Assembly (NCBI RefSeq): GCF_013111185.1
Contig: NZ_WVRE01000001.1
Coordinates: 806,001-870,000 of the forward strand
Origin: Ruegeria sp. HKCCD7303
GTDB taxonomy: Bacteria > Pseudomonadota > Alphaproteobacteria > Rhodobacterales > Rhodobacteraceae
Direction of reading: 5' to 3'
Length of the DNA: 64,000 bases
The notes under the pieces were generated by a model. That model was not told the origin of the DNA and ran no database searches. It worked only from the letters and a program-made list of their open reading frames with translations. This document shows positions 51,699-60,724 of the stretch, one piece after another. Position 1 is the stretch's first letter. Each line of letters opens with the position of its first letter. Made by a program: the position numbers and the translations under genes.

Positions 51699-52640
51699 AT
51701 GCTCAAAGGCATCTCGAAGCGTACTACAATAGGCGTATTGGTTGCCGTGGCAGCCGTAATCGGCGTAGGCGTCACTTGGTTCATACTTTATGGACCTGGG
51801 ACTTGGACTGGTAACATCTCCAATCGCAAACTTTCCGATACGACCGCCAATGCTAGCCTGCCGAGACAGGCAAACGGGCAATCTGCCAATCTTCTATCGG
51901 CCTTTCACGGGCTTGACGCTTTGCCGCGGCTTTCCAATGTGATTTGCAAAGGTTCAAAGGGCTATTCTGGGATGCCTGTTATCTTCTCGACCGAGATAGA
52001 CGTCGCCACGATGCAGGCGGGTGACTTTCAGGTCAGGACTAGGTCTGGCGAAATTGGGATCATGCACTGCGTGTCTGTTCTTCCCGCCACTGATCCGGGA
52101 GAGCTGCGTACCGTACTCTTGATCGGGCGGTTGGGCCCTTCGGACACTGACCCACCAGTCAGCGTTGAAATCGTGGGTCATCTGCATTCGATCGACGGGT
52201 CGATGGATTTTCGCGGAGCCAGTACGCCAGTAATACCCCTTGAAGACGGGCCATCGATCGCATGGGCTGAGGTTGTGGAAGACTGGACACTTGTTGGCAC
52301 GCTGGGCCCACCTCGGGTCAGGGGCAGCCTCTGCCAAACAGAGGGCATCGTTCAGGCGGTCCGTGTTGTGTGGGAGGGCGGCGTGACGCTGGAAGACGGT
52401 ACCGAGCCCGGCGAGGCTGAGCGCGATCTCTACGCGATCACCGTCGAAGCGGCGGATTGGACCCGGCGCGAGGTGAAGCCAGCAGAGCTGGCAAACTTAG
52501 GCGATGGAGACAACAACCACATGCTCTGTATGGATACAAAAGACCAGCCCATCTCGGTATCCTTCCCAGAGGGAATCCTGACAGACCCAAATGGCGACCT
52601 TAACCCGGTCACAAAGGTGGCTATCACACCTCTACCTTGA
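51699..52640 (+). CDS. Membrane-anchored hypothetical protein
   Basis: A 313-residue protein with one N-terminal helix (TTIGVLVAVAAVIGVGVTWFILYGP) that anchors it, a Ser/Asn-rich linker and a large extracytoplasmic beta-rich domain (80-310) with three cysteines. No domain is recognised. The C-terminal end, VSFPEGILTDPNGDLNPVT, has Asp/Asn spacing that could bind calcium. Its upstream region is AT-richer than the neighbouring core genes and flanked by small repeats, a possible sign of recent arrival. Confidence 0.75.
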   Translation: MLKGISKRTTIGVLVAVAAVIGVGVTWFILYGPGTWTGNISNRKLSDTTANASLPRQANGQSANLLSAFHGLDALPRLSNVICKGSKGYSGMPVIFSTEIDVATMQAGDFQVRTRSGEIGIMHCVSVLPATDPGELRTVLLIGRLGPSDTDPPVSVEIVGHLHSIDGSMDFRGASTPVIPLEDGPSIAWAEVVEDWTLVGTLGPPRVRGSLCQTEGIVQAVRVVWEGGVTLEDGTEPGEAERDLYAITVEAADWTRREVKPAELANLGDGDNNHMLCMDTKDQPISVSFPEGILTDPNGDLNPVTKVAITPLP

Positions 52641-52904
52641 CCACTTGAATACCGAATTTTGGGGCTTGGGACTCGCCTCCTTAGTACACGCACCGGATAA
52701 CGTTAAGATCTTAACCCATGACAATCCTTACGCAACGCGTGCAAGTAACCGCTGTGGGCGCGAGGCGGCCCTCAATGAGGTAAATTTGCCCGGTCTGTTG
52801 ACAAAGACGGGCTGGCTTGCCACCTAAATAACAAACCTTGATCGCGGCAGATGTGACCAATCACACCTCAGGCGGTGTCCCGCGCAAGGCGGCTGAGGCA
52901 GAGC

Positions 52905-53822
52905 ATGCAGGTTTCGACCAAACGCAGAATTGGCAGAACTCTGACCATCGGATGCGCGAGTGTTCTGATGGCGCTTGTCTTCATTGGCTTTACCGGGCAA
53001 ATCTTTGCCGTTGGGGACTCGATTGCCCTTTTACGCCCGCAAGCTGGTATTTTGCTGGTACTCTATTCAGCGCTGTTGCTGTACCTGCGCGCCAGGTATC
53101 TCGCTTTGACAACTTTTGCCGTTGCCGGGATGGCCCTTGGTTCGATCGCCACGAGCTATGCTGCACCCTCTGCCGATTGCAACGGCACTTGCCTGACGCT
53201 TTATCAGAAAAACCTGATGAACAAAGCTTGGCCGCGCTATTCACTGGCGGACGACATTATCACATCCGACGCCCAGGTTGTTACATTGCAGGAAGTGTCC
53301 AGCCACAACCAGAAATACATGAGCAACTTGTTCGAACATTACCCGTCCAAGACTGTTTGCGGCTTTCGACCCGAACAAAGCGTTGCCATCCTGACAACCC
53401 TGCCCATCGTGGAAAACTCTGAGTTCTGTCTGAAAGGCTCGGGGCTGGTTGGCATTCAGGTCGAGGCCCCTGACGGTACTTCAGTCTGGATTGTATCGAT
53501 TCACCTGAATTGGCCGTTTCCTTATGATCAAGCGCAGCAAAGTCAGGTTATCGCTGATCGCATTGCGGATTTGGACGGCCCTGTCCTGATTGCCGGCGAT
53601 TTCAACATGGTACCATGGGGGGCAAGCGTTCAGCGGATCGCTGCGGCGGCGGACAATCAGAGCTTTGGAACCGCCCTGAATACGCATCATCTTGGCAGTT
53701 GGAAGGTGCCGCTGCCGATAGACAACCTACTCTTCCCCAAAGGCACAATCGGAACGGTCGAACTGCGCCCCTTCATGGGATCGGACCATCTGGGAAAGCT
53801 TGCCCGAATTCGAATAGAGTGA
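52905..53822 (+). CDS. Membrane-anchored endonuclease/exonuclease/phosphatase-fold protein
   Basis: A 305-residue protein from ATG 52905, with GAGG 6 bases before it; a GTG 30 bases earlier is possible. Three N-terminal helices (to about residue 95) anchor it. The EEP domain has the metal Glu (VVTLQEVSSHNQ), SIHLNWPFP, the GDFNMVPWG motif and the final Asp-His (GSDHLGKLARI). It would hydrolyse phosphodiesters or phospholipids outside the cytoplasm. Substrate unknown. Confidence 0.9.
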   Translation: MQVSTKRRIGRTLTIGCASVLMALVFIGFTGQIFAVGDSIALLRPQAGILLVLYSALLLYLRARYLALTTFAVAGMALGSIATSYAAPSADCNGTCLTLYQKNLMNKAWPRYSLADDIITSDAQVVTLQEVSSHNQKYMSNLFEHYPSKTVCGFRPEQSVAILTTLPIVENSEFCLKGSGLVGIQVEAPDGTSVWIVSIHLNWPFPYDQAQQSQVIADRIADLDGPVLIAGDFNMVPWGASVQRIAAAADNQSFGTALNTHHLGSWKVPLPIDNLLFPKGTIGTVELRPFMGSDHLGKLARIRIE

Positions 53823-53914
53823 CGTACGCGGGCTGGGCGCTCACATGCTAAACAGGTGTGGTTTTCGACAGAGATTGTGCCGTCCACCGCAGGCCCAGAT
53901 CAAAAAGAGCCGCT

Positions 53915-54565
53915 TCAGACGGGAACAAACTTCTTCTGATAGGGATCAAAGCATTCCAGTCCGCCTGCGCCGATATCTGTCCACAAGCCATGCAGGCTCA
54001 GCGCGCCTTGCCCGACCGCCTCAGAGATGAACGGGAAGGTCATCAGGTTTTCCAGAGACGCCACAACCGCATGACGTTCGAACTGCCGCGCCTGATCGAC
54101 ACGGTCTTCGATATCGGCCACCAGTTCGTATTTGGGTTTGAGGATGTCCATCCACCGGCCCACAAAGCTTTCCTTGACCTCCAATTGGGGTGCTTCCCCT
54201 TTGCACATGTCGATGCACCCCTGAACACCGCCACATTGCGAATGACCCAACACGATCAGATGCGCGACCTTCAGCGCCGTGACGGCGTATTCGATTGCCG
54301 CGCTGGTGCCGTGATGATCACCGTCCGGCGCGTATGGCGGCACCAGATTGGCAATGTTGCGGTGAATAAAGAAATCGCCCTGATCGGCCCCGAACATGGA
54401 AGTCACATGCACCCGGCTGTCGCAGCAGGATATTACCATCGCACGAGGGCGCTGCCCCTCTTCTGCCAACCGTTTGTACCAAACCTGGTTCTCGGAATAT
54501 GTCGTGGCTTTCCACCCGTGATAGCGCTTGACCAGATAGGTCGGCAAAGGCTTGGCAAAGTCCAT
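53915..54565 (-). CDS. Beta-carbonic anhydrase
   Basis: A 216-residue zinc enzyme interconverting CO2 and bicarbonate. Zinc ligands and active-site residues are visible: Cys-Asp-Ser-Arg (VISCCDSRVHV), and His plus Cys in LGHSQCGGVQG. The HRNIANLVPPY block is also typical of the beta class. It is divergent from the HPt-like gene with 151 bases between. Confidence 0.95.
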   Translation of the reverse strand: MDFAKPLPTYLVKRYHGWKATTYSENQVWYKRLAEEGQRPRAMVISCCDSRVHVTSMFGADQGDFFIHRNIANLVPPYAPDGDHHGTSAAIEYAVTALKVAHLIVLGHSQCGGVQGCIDMCKGEAPQLEVKESFVGRWMDILKPKYELVADIEDRVDQARQFERHAVVASLENLMTFPFISEAVGQGALSLHGLWTDIGAGGLECFDPYQKKFVPV

Positions 54566-54716
54566 TGTGTTGTCCCAGTTCTTCTCGCTTCAGGACGCTC
54601 TAAACCGAATTCAAGAAAAATTCGAGCCATTATCCAGATTCACTGCAAGGTTTTGCAAAGGAATTTCCCGCCAATATCAAAACAACGCCGTGGGGGCGTC
54701 AAAATTAAGGGTGAAT

Positions 54717-55100
54717 GTGGTGGAAAAGATAATCGCGCTTGAACACAAGGAATCCGTCCGGCTGGACCCGGATCAACTCGGCGGGCTGTATAGCCAATTG
54801 GGGGACAAGAACGCGTTGGACGTGCTGTGCCGCACGGTTGAGGAACTGGCCGTGCGTCTTTCAAACTGTGAACGGTTTTGGCGGCACCGCGAATGGGCCG
54901 ATCTGCGCAAATGTGCCAAATCGCTGGTTGCAATCTCTGAACAGGTCGGGATGACGGCGCTGGCGCGCGTAGCCGCTGATGTGGCCCAAACCGTCGATGC
55001 CGGTGATGCGGTGGCGGCTGCTGCGACCTTGGGGCGGCTGATCAGAGTGGGCGAACGTTCATTGACCGCCGTATGGGACCAGCAGGATCTTTCCGTCTGA
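54717..55100 (+). CDS. HPt-like helical protein lacking the phospho-histidine
   Basis: About 127 residues from a GTG at 54717 or 54720 (AAGG lies 6-9 bases before). The helical sequence KCAKSLVAISEQVGMTALARVAADV aligns with the HPt pattern AHxLKGxxxxxGaxxLaxxaxxlE, with Lys or Ala where the phospho-accepting His should be. It may be a degenerate phosphotransfer domain used for protein binding. An in-frame extension to 54552 overlaps the carbonic anhydrase start and is not believed. Confidence 0.6.
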   Translation: MVEKIIALEHKESVRLDPDQLGGLYSQLGDKNALDVLCRTVEELAVRLSNCERFWRHREWADLRKCAKSLVAISEQVGMTALARVAADVAQTVDAGDAVAAAATLGRLIRVGERSLTAVWDQQDLSV

Positions 55101-55163
55101 CGGGGGTTGCAGGTGGATCAGGCGCAGCTAGTCTGTGCGTGGAATTCTAACGCCGAGACGCCC

Positions 55164-56546
55164 ATGACCCTGTCCTTCGCTCTACCCTCTGACACCTCTT
55201 TTCCGTTGCATGTGATTGCTCAGCCGGACCTGGAAAGCTGGTTGCAAAAGCAATCGCAGCACGTGCAATCTTGGGTCGCTGTGAACGGGTTTTCGGCGGC
55301 CCTGGGTCAGACTTTGTTGGTACCAAGCGCGAGTGGCGCAGCAGAGATGACGCTGGCAGGCTACGGAACCGAAGAAAAACGCACGCGCAAACGGTTCCCG
55401 CTGGCCGCTGCCGCTCTGTCTTTGCCAGAAGGAACCTATCATATCGCATCCGGCGTGCCCGCGGACCAGTTAGAGGTTGAATGCCTCGGCTGGCTGTTGG
55501 CCGGTTATGCGTTTGATCACTATGCCTCCCAAACCGGTGGGTCAGCGGAACTGGTCGCACCGGATGGGGTGGATGCAGCTCGTATCGAAGCAATGGCGCA
55601 GGCCGAGGCTTTGACACGCGATCTGGTCAACACACCCGCGTCGGATATGGGACCAGCACAGCTGCATCAGGCGGTCGAGGCTTTGGCCGCAGAGTTTGGG
55701 GCCACTTGCGACGCAATCCTTGGTGATGCGCTGCTGGATCAGAACTTCCCGATGATCCATACGGTTGGGCGGGCTGCTGAACAGGCCCCGCGATTGATCG
55801 AGCTGACCTGGGGCAACAGCGGCCCAAAACTGACGCTCGTGGGCAAAGGTGTATGCTTCGACACAGGCGGGCTGAACCTGAAACCGGGTGCCTCGATGGG
55901 GCTGATGAAAAAAGACATGGGCGGGGCCGCCAATGTGCTTGGATTGGCTCGCATGATCATGGCGCTGGATTTGCCGGTGCAGCTGCGTGTCCTGATCCCC
56001 GCTGTTGAAAACGCGGTTGCGGGCAACGCGTTCCGGCCCGGTGACATTTTGACCTCACGCAAGGGCCTGACGGTTGAGATCAACAACACCGACGCCGAAG
56101 GGCGTTTGGTTCTGGCCGACGCTCTGACTCTGGCGGATGAGGGTGAGCCCGATCTGGTGATTTCGATGGCCACGCTCACAGGCGCGGCGCGCGTCGCCGT
56201 GGGCCCCGACTTGGCCCCGTTCTATACGGATGATGAAACTTGCGCGTCGGCTCTGTCCAACGCCGCAATTGTTTCGGCTGATCCGGTCTGGCGTATGCCG
56301 TTTCACACACCTTACGAGGCGATGATCGAACCCGGCATCGCCGATCTGGACAATGCGCCTTCGGGCGGGTTCGCAGGTTCGATCACCGCTGCGCTTTTTC
56401 TACGCAGGTTCATGGGATCGCGCCGCTATATCCATTTCGACATCTACGCGTGGCAACCCAGCAAGGAACCCGGGCGCAGCAAGGGTGGGCTGGGTCAAGG
56501 GCCGCGCGCGATTCTGAACGCTTTGCCCGAGATGTTGGGCCTATGA
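55164..56546 (+). CDS. Leucyl aminopeptidase family (M17) protein
   Basis: A 460-residue M17 metallopeptidase. The C-terminal catalytic domain shows the metal-binding KGVCFDTGGLNLKPG, the KKDMGGAANV block and the signature NTDAEGRLVLADAL. It removes N-terminal amino acids in the cytoplasm as a hexamer. The start at 55164 (MTLSFALPSD) gives the normal length. It overlaps the NlpC/P60 gene by 4 bases, a pairing seen widely in Rhodobacterales. Confidence 0.94.
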   Translation: MTLSFALPSDTSFPLHVIAQPDLESWLQKQSQHVQSWVAVNGFSAALGQTLLVPSASGAAEMTLAGYGTEEKRTRKRFPLAAAALSLPEGTYHIASGVPADQLEVECLGWLLAGYAFDHYASQTGGSAELVAPDGVDAARIEAMAQAEALTRDLVNTPASDMGPAQLHQAVEALAAEFGATCDAILGDALLDQNFPMIHTVGRAAEQAPRLIELTWGNSGPKLTLVGKGVCFDTGGLNLKPGASMGLMKKDMGGAANVLGLARMIMALDLPVQLRVLIPAVENAVAGNAFRPGDILTSRKGLTVEINNTDAEGRLVLADALTLADEGEPDLVISMATLTGAARVAVGPDLAPFYTDDETCASALSNAAIVSADPVWRMPFHTPYEAMIEPGIADLDNAPSGGFAGSITAALFLRRFMGSRRYIHFDIYAWQPSKEPGRSKGGLGQGPRAILNALPEMLGL

Positions 56547-57280
56547 CTCGCCTGCGCATATCCAAACCTGTGGTCGATCTTTTGCGCGACCCTGAAGGGC
56601 CTCGCGACAGGCAGGTGCTTTTCGGTGATACGGTTCAAGTCGCAGAAGAAAAGGACGGCTGGAGCCGGGTCATCGCCGACAAAGACGGGTACACTGGCTG
56701 GCTGCAAACGGATCAATTGACCCATGATATCCCCGCCACCCGTTGGATCAAAGCACCGGCGACGCATGCATATGAAAGCGCAAACTTCAAAAGCCGCGAT
56801 CTGGTATCGCTCAGCTTTGGAAGCAAGATCCATGTTTTGGCGGAAACAGATCGCTATCTGGAAACCGAGTGGGGCTTTGTTCCAAAGGTACACACCGCAC
56901 CAATCTCAGATACGCCACACGACCCGGTTGCTGTGGCCGAATTGTTCCTGGGGACGCCTTATTTGTGGGGTGGAAACAGCCGGTTTGGTATCGATTGCTC
57001 TGGGCTTGTCCAAGCTGCGTTGCTGGCCTGCGGCATTCCCTGTCCCGGAGACAGCGGTGATCAGGAACGTGCTTTGGGCACGACACTCGCCGACGGGTCA
57101 GCCGCACAAAGGGGCGATTTGTTGTTTTGGAAAGGTCATGTGGCCTGGGTATCCGGAGAAAACATGATTTTGCATGCCAACGCCAGCCATATGGCGGTTG
57201 TGTTTGAACCTATGGATCAGGCCATTGAGCGTATTCAGGCGCAGGGCGATGGTCCGATCACAGCTCACAAAAGGCTCTAA
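56543..57280 (+). CDS. NlpC/P60-family peptidase with SH3 domains
   Basis: A 245-residue protein with two N-terminal SH3-like domains (about 10-120; GYTGWLQTDQL, WGFVPKVH) and a C-terminal NlpC/P60 cysteine peptidase domain: Cys in GIDCSGLVQAALLACG, His in FWKGHVAWV and a second polar residue in ILHANASH. It cleaves peptidoglycan peptides, probably recycled muropeptides since no signal peptide is seen. It is coupled to the M17 gene (ATGA). Confidence 0.93.
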   Translation: MTRLRISKPVVDLLRDPEGPRDRQVLFGDTVQVAEEKDGWSRVIADKDGYTGWLQTDQLTHDIPATRWIKAPATHAYESANFKSRDLVSLSFGSKIHVLAETDRYLETEWGFVPKVHTAPISDTPHDPVAVAELFLGTPYLWGGNSRFGIDCSGLVQAALLACGIPCPGDSGDQERALGTTLADGSAAQRGDLLFWKGHVAWVSGENMILHANASHMAVVFEPMDQAIERIQAQGDGPITAHKRL

Positions 57281-57627
57281 TCAAGGTTGACCGCCCGGAT
57301 CAACTTGCGTTCCAACACTCTAAGCACCGCGCGCAAATCGTGGCCGCGTTTCAGGATGCGACCGTCCATTCCGACCACAGAATACATCCCCTGCCGGGAC
57401 CTAAGCCGCGGGTGCTTTTCGACACGATAGATCGGATGTTCAGCAGTGCGCCGGAAGATCGAGAACACTGCCATGTCGCGCAGGTTCGAGATACCATAGT
57501 CCCGCCATTCTCCGGCGGCGACCATCCGGCCATATACGGACAGGATTTGGGACATCTCATGCCGGTCAAAGGCGACGGGCATCTGCGCTGCACTTGCCGA
57601 AAACCGGCTGGGAGGCTGCATATTCAT
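57277..57627 (-). CDS. DUF2794 protein
   Basis: A 116-residue protein of the alphaproteobacterial DUF2794 family (FDRHEMSQILSVYGRMVAAGEWRDYGI, FSIFRRTAEHPIYRVEKHP, LKRGHDLRAVLRVLERKLIRAV). Small, basic and cytoplasmic, with no known function. It converges on the NlpC/P60 gene with a 4-base overlap. Start could be Met1 (57627) or Met3. Confidence 0.92.
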   Translation of the reverse strand: MNMQPPSRFSASAAQMPVAFDRHEMSQILSVYGRMVAAGEWRDYGISNLRDMAVFSIFRRTAEHPIYRVEKHPRLRSRQGMYSVVGMDGRILKRGHDLRAVLRVLERKLIRAVNLD

Positions 57628-57700
57628 ACCTCCAGCCTTGCCGGAAATCGCGTTTGAATCAAGCCTGATGCGTTATGACCCAAGAATTCAGGCGGAAGTG

Positions 57701-59368
57701 TTACCGGCGACCAACCTGACGGCAAATCAGGATCACAGGCAGCAGACCAACGGCTAGAATGACCAGAGATGGCACGGCTGCGCCCTCCAACCTCTCGTCC
57801 GAGGCCAGTCTGTAGGCTTGCACCGCCAATGTGTCGAAGTTGAACGGACGCATGATCAGCGTGGCGGGCAATTCTTTCATCACGTCCACGAATACGATCA
57901 ACAGCGCCGTCAACAGGGAAGGCGTCAGAATAGGCAAATGAACACGCCGCAAGGTCCCCAGCGGTGACTGACCCAGTGACCGCGCAGCGGCATCCATATT
58001 GGCGTGCACCGTACTTTGCCCACCTTCATAGGCGCTGAGAGCAGCTGCCAGGAACCGCACCATATAGGCAGCGACAAGCAACCAGATCGAACCTGTGACC
58101 AGCAATCCGGTGGACACATCGAAGGTCTTACGCATCCAGGCATCCAGCGCGTTGTCGAACCCGGCGAATGGTACGATCAGACCCACCGCAATCACGCCCC
58201 CAGGCACAGCATATCCCAACCGCGCCAGATAAGCCGTCGCTGAGGATGCCCGCCCGGGCCTGAGACGTTGGAAGAACCCGATGCTGATCGCCGCAAAGAC
58301 GGTGATGACCGCTGCCGTCCCGGCCAGAGTCAGCGAGTTCTGGATGAAACCGATATAGCGCCGCGACAGCAGGTTTTGTTCCGACTCCAGCCCCATCTCA
58401 ACCAGAATGATCACAGGCAACAAGAACCCGAACAGAACCGGTATCGCACATAGCAGAAAGGCCCCTAAGGCGCGCAGGCCCGTCAGGTCGGCTGCCGGTT
58501 GCGCGACATGTTGTTTACCGGCCTGATAATATTTCGCCTTGCCGCGTTGCGTGCGCTCGGCCACGGCCATCACCAGAGCAAAAACCAGCAGGCACAGCGC
58601 CAATTGCGCCGCCGCCGCACGGTCCGCCATGGAAAACCAACTGGTGTAGATACCGGTCGCAAAGGTCTGCACGCCGAAATACGAAACGGTGCCAAAATCC
58701 GCGATGGTCTCCATCACCGCCAGCAGAACGCCGCCCGCAATTGCCGGCCGTGCCATTGGCAGCGAAACGCGCCGAAACGCCAGCCACGGGTTGTTGCCCA
58801 ACGCCCGGGCCGCCAAAAACGCCGTTGCGCTTTGCTGCAGAAAGGCCGCCCGTGCCAGCAGATAGACATAGGGGTAAAGCACAAGGATCAGCATCACCGC
58901 CGCGCCCTCGGTCGAGCGTATTTCCGGGAACCAATAGTCGCGCGGCCCCCAGCCTGTCACGTCCCGCAATGTGCTTTGAACGATCCCCGGGTGGTCCAGA
59001 ATGAACGTGTAGGCATAAGCCAAAACATAGGCGGGAAAGGCCAGTGGAAGCACAAGTGCGATTTCCAGAAACCGTACGCCGGGGAAGCGGGTCATCGTCA
59101 CCAGCCAAGCGGCTCCGGTGCCGATACTAAAGGTACCTGCTGCAACCAGTACAACAAGGATCAGGGTCGTGACCGTATAACTCGGCAACACCGTTTGCAT
59201 CAGATGCGAGATCGTATCCGTCCCACCCGTCACTGCTGCCAATACCACGGCAAGCATGGGCAACAGGCAAGTCCCCGCCACGATATACGCGATCCCCGCC
59301 AACAGCCGGGTTCCGCGTACGCCACGATTGCGCGATCCGTTTTGTGAGTATTCGATTTCGGCCATCAT
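57701..59368 (-). CDS. ABC transporter permease, iron(III)-type
   Basis: A 555-residue double permease with about twelve helices and two BPD_transp_1 domains. The EAA loops are visible (AARALGNNPWLAFRRVSLPMARPAIAGG and AARSLGQSPLGTLRRVHLPILTPSLLT). This FbpB/FutB-like layout serves Fe3+ or related imports. The binding protein and ATPase are not adjacent in this window, so partners are elsewhere. The C-terminal block DVMKELPATLIMRPFNFDTLAV is characteristic. Confidence 0.93.
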   Translation of the reverse strand: MMAEIEYSQNGSRNRGVRGTRLLAGIAYIVAGTCLLPMLAVVLAAVTGGTDTISHLMQTVLPSYTVTTLILVVLVAAGTFSIGTGAAWLVTMTRFPGVRFLEIALVLPLAFPAYVLAYAYTFILDHPGIVQSTLRDVTGWGPRDYWFPEIRSTEGAAVMLILVLYPYVYLLARAAFLQQSATAFLAARALGNNPWLAFRRVSLPMARPAIAGGVLLAVMETIADFGTVSYFGVQTFATGIYTSWFSMADRAAAAQLALCLLVFALVMAVAERTQRGKAKYYQAGKQHVAQPAADLTGLRALGAFLLCAIPVLFGFLLPVIILVEMGLESEQNLLSRRYIGFIQNSLTLAGTAAVITVFAAISIGFFQRLRPGRASSATAYLARLGYAVPGGVIAVGLIVPFAGFDNALDAWMRKTFDVSTGLLVTGSIWLLVAAYMVRFLAAALSAYEGGQSTVHANMDAAARSLGQSPLGTLRRVHLPILTPSLLTALLIVFVDVMKELPATLIMRPFNFDTLAVQAYRLASDERLEGAAVPSLVILAVGLLPVILICRQVGRR

Positions 59369-59450
59369 CCCGGCTGTTGACTGACAAAGGCGAAGGGTTC
59401 GCCTTTAATCGACCAAAAAGCTCGGAAACACCAGTACGTAGGCCAATAAA

Positions 59451-59473
59451 TCTGCGGCATTAAATGCCGCAGA
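59451..59473 (-). terminator. Terminator after the PaaK-like ligase gene
   Basis: TCTGCGGCAT-TAA-ATGCCGCAGA, a perfect 10-bp stem 14 bases beyond the stop; on the minus strand an AT-rich ATTTATTGG follows. Confidence 0.75.
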
Positions 59474-59487
59474 CCCATTTTCTAAGG

Positions 59488-60705
59488 CTATTCGTAAACC
59501 CGCTGGTCCTCGATGACCAAGCCATCTTTGGGAAGCGAACCCGGGGCCACGACCTCGATCGCGCCTTTCAGCTTCAGCACTTCGGCAACTGACTTGGCGT
59601 AGGCGGGGTTTTCGCCGCCCGCGCTTTCGATTTGGACGGTCATCGTATCCATCTCACCCTGACGCATCGCGATGACGCGGGCTTTGACAATCTCGTCATG
59701 CTTGTCGACCAGCGCCGCCACCTGCTCTGGGCGAACGAACATGCCCTTGATCTTGGTGGTCTGGTCCGCGCGGCCCATCCAGCCCTTGATCCTTGTGTTG
59801 GTGCGGCCGCAAGGCGAAACGCCCGGCATCACCGCCGACAAATCACCTGTTGCAAAGCGGATCAACGGGTAATCGGGGTTCAAAGAGGTCACAACAACCT
59901 CGCCCACTTCACCCGGAGCGACCGGAGTACCAGTTCCGGGGGTAACAATCTCGACGATCACATGTTCGTCGATGATCATTCCCTCCATCGCTGGGCTTTC
60001 ATATGCAATGTTGCCCAGATCGGCTGTCGCATAACATTGCAGGCACGAAATCCCGCGATCAGCATATTCCTGACGCAGTGACGGAAACAGCGCCCCGCCA
60101 CCAACGGCGGCCTTTGAGAAGTTCAGCGAAACGCCCATCTCATCGGCTTTGTCCAGAATGACTTTCAGATAATCCGGCGTTCCTGCGTAGGCCGTACAAC
60201 CGACATCCCGCGCCGCTGTCACCTGCAATTCCGTCTGTCCAGTGCCCGCAGGCAAAACGGCTGCGCCAACCGCGCGTGCACCATTTTCAAAGATCATGCC
60301 CGCCGGGGTCAGGTGATAGCCAAAGCAGTTCTGCACGATATCTCCAACGCCCACACCTGCAGCATTCAGGAAGCGACCCATGCGCCACCAGTCGTGATCC
60401 GTGCTGCCCGGTTCATAAATTGGGCCCGGCGACTGGAATACATGATGAAAATGCCGCGCGGGCTTCACCGTAAACCCACCAAAGGGCGGCCGTTCGGCTT
60501 GCGCGCGGGTCAGGTCCGACTTTCGCAACACCGGCAAAAGCGGCAAATCTTCCGTTGAAACTACTTTATTAGTGTCTGAATCCGACAGGTGCGCCGCGAA
60601 CCCGGGCGCGGATGACACGCGCTTGATCTGTTCCACAAGCGCTGCCGCCTGATCTGAGGCGCGTTGGTCTGCCGAGCGCGTTTCGAGTGCATCGAAATAG
60701 GTCAT
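59488..60705 (-). CDS. Phenylacetate-CoA ligase family protein
   Basis: A 405-residue adenylate-forming enzyme from ATG 60705, which sits 8 bases after GGAGG; earlier ATGs at 60720 and 60711 are less well placed. The family blocks are FQSPGPIYEPGS (phosphate loop), GTGQTELQ, YATADLGNIAYE, RFATGDLSAV and GRADQTTKIKGMFVRPEQV. It would activate an aromatic or other carboxylic acid to its CoA ester. It lies 20 bases after livF, so substrate uptake and activation are linked. Confidence 0.93.
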   Translation of the reverse strand: MTYFDALETRSADQRASDQAAALVEQIKRVSSAPGFAAHLSDSDTNKVVSTEDLPLLPVLRKSDLTRAQAERPPFGGFTVKPARHFHHVFQSPGPIYEPGSTDHDWWRMGRFLNAAGVGVGDIVQNCFGYHLTPAGMIFENGARAVGAAVLPAGTGQTELQVTAARDVGCTAYAGTPDYLKVILDKADEMGVSLNFSKAAVGGGALFPSLRQEYADRGISCLQCYATADLGNIAYESPAMEGMIIDEHVIVEIVTPGTGTPVAPGEVGEVVVTSLNPDYPLIRFATGDLSAVMPGVSPCGRTNTRIKGWMGRADQTTKIKGMFVRPEQVAALVDKHDEIVKARVIAMRQGEMDTMTVQIESAGGENPAYAKSVAEVLKLKGAIEVVAPGSLPKDGLVIEDQRVYE

Positions 60706-60724
60706 CGCCATATCCTCCATCCGC

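Noticed and set aside
54552..54716. In-frame N-terminal extension of the HPt-like gene
   Set aside because: It would overlap the carbonic anhydrase start on the other strand and has no ribosome binding site; similarity to HPt begins after it.
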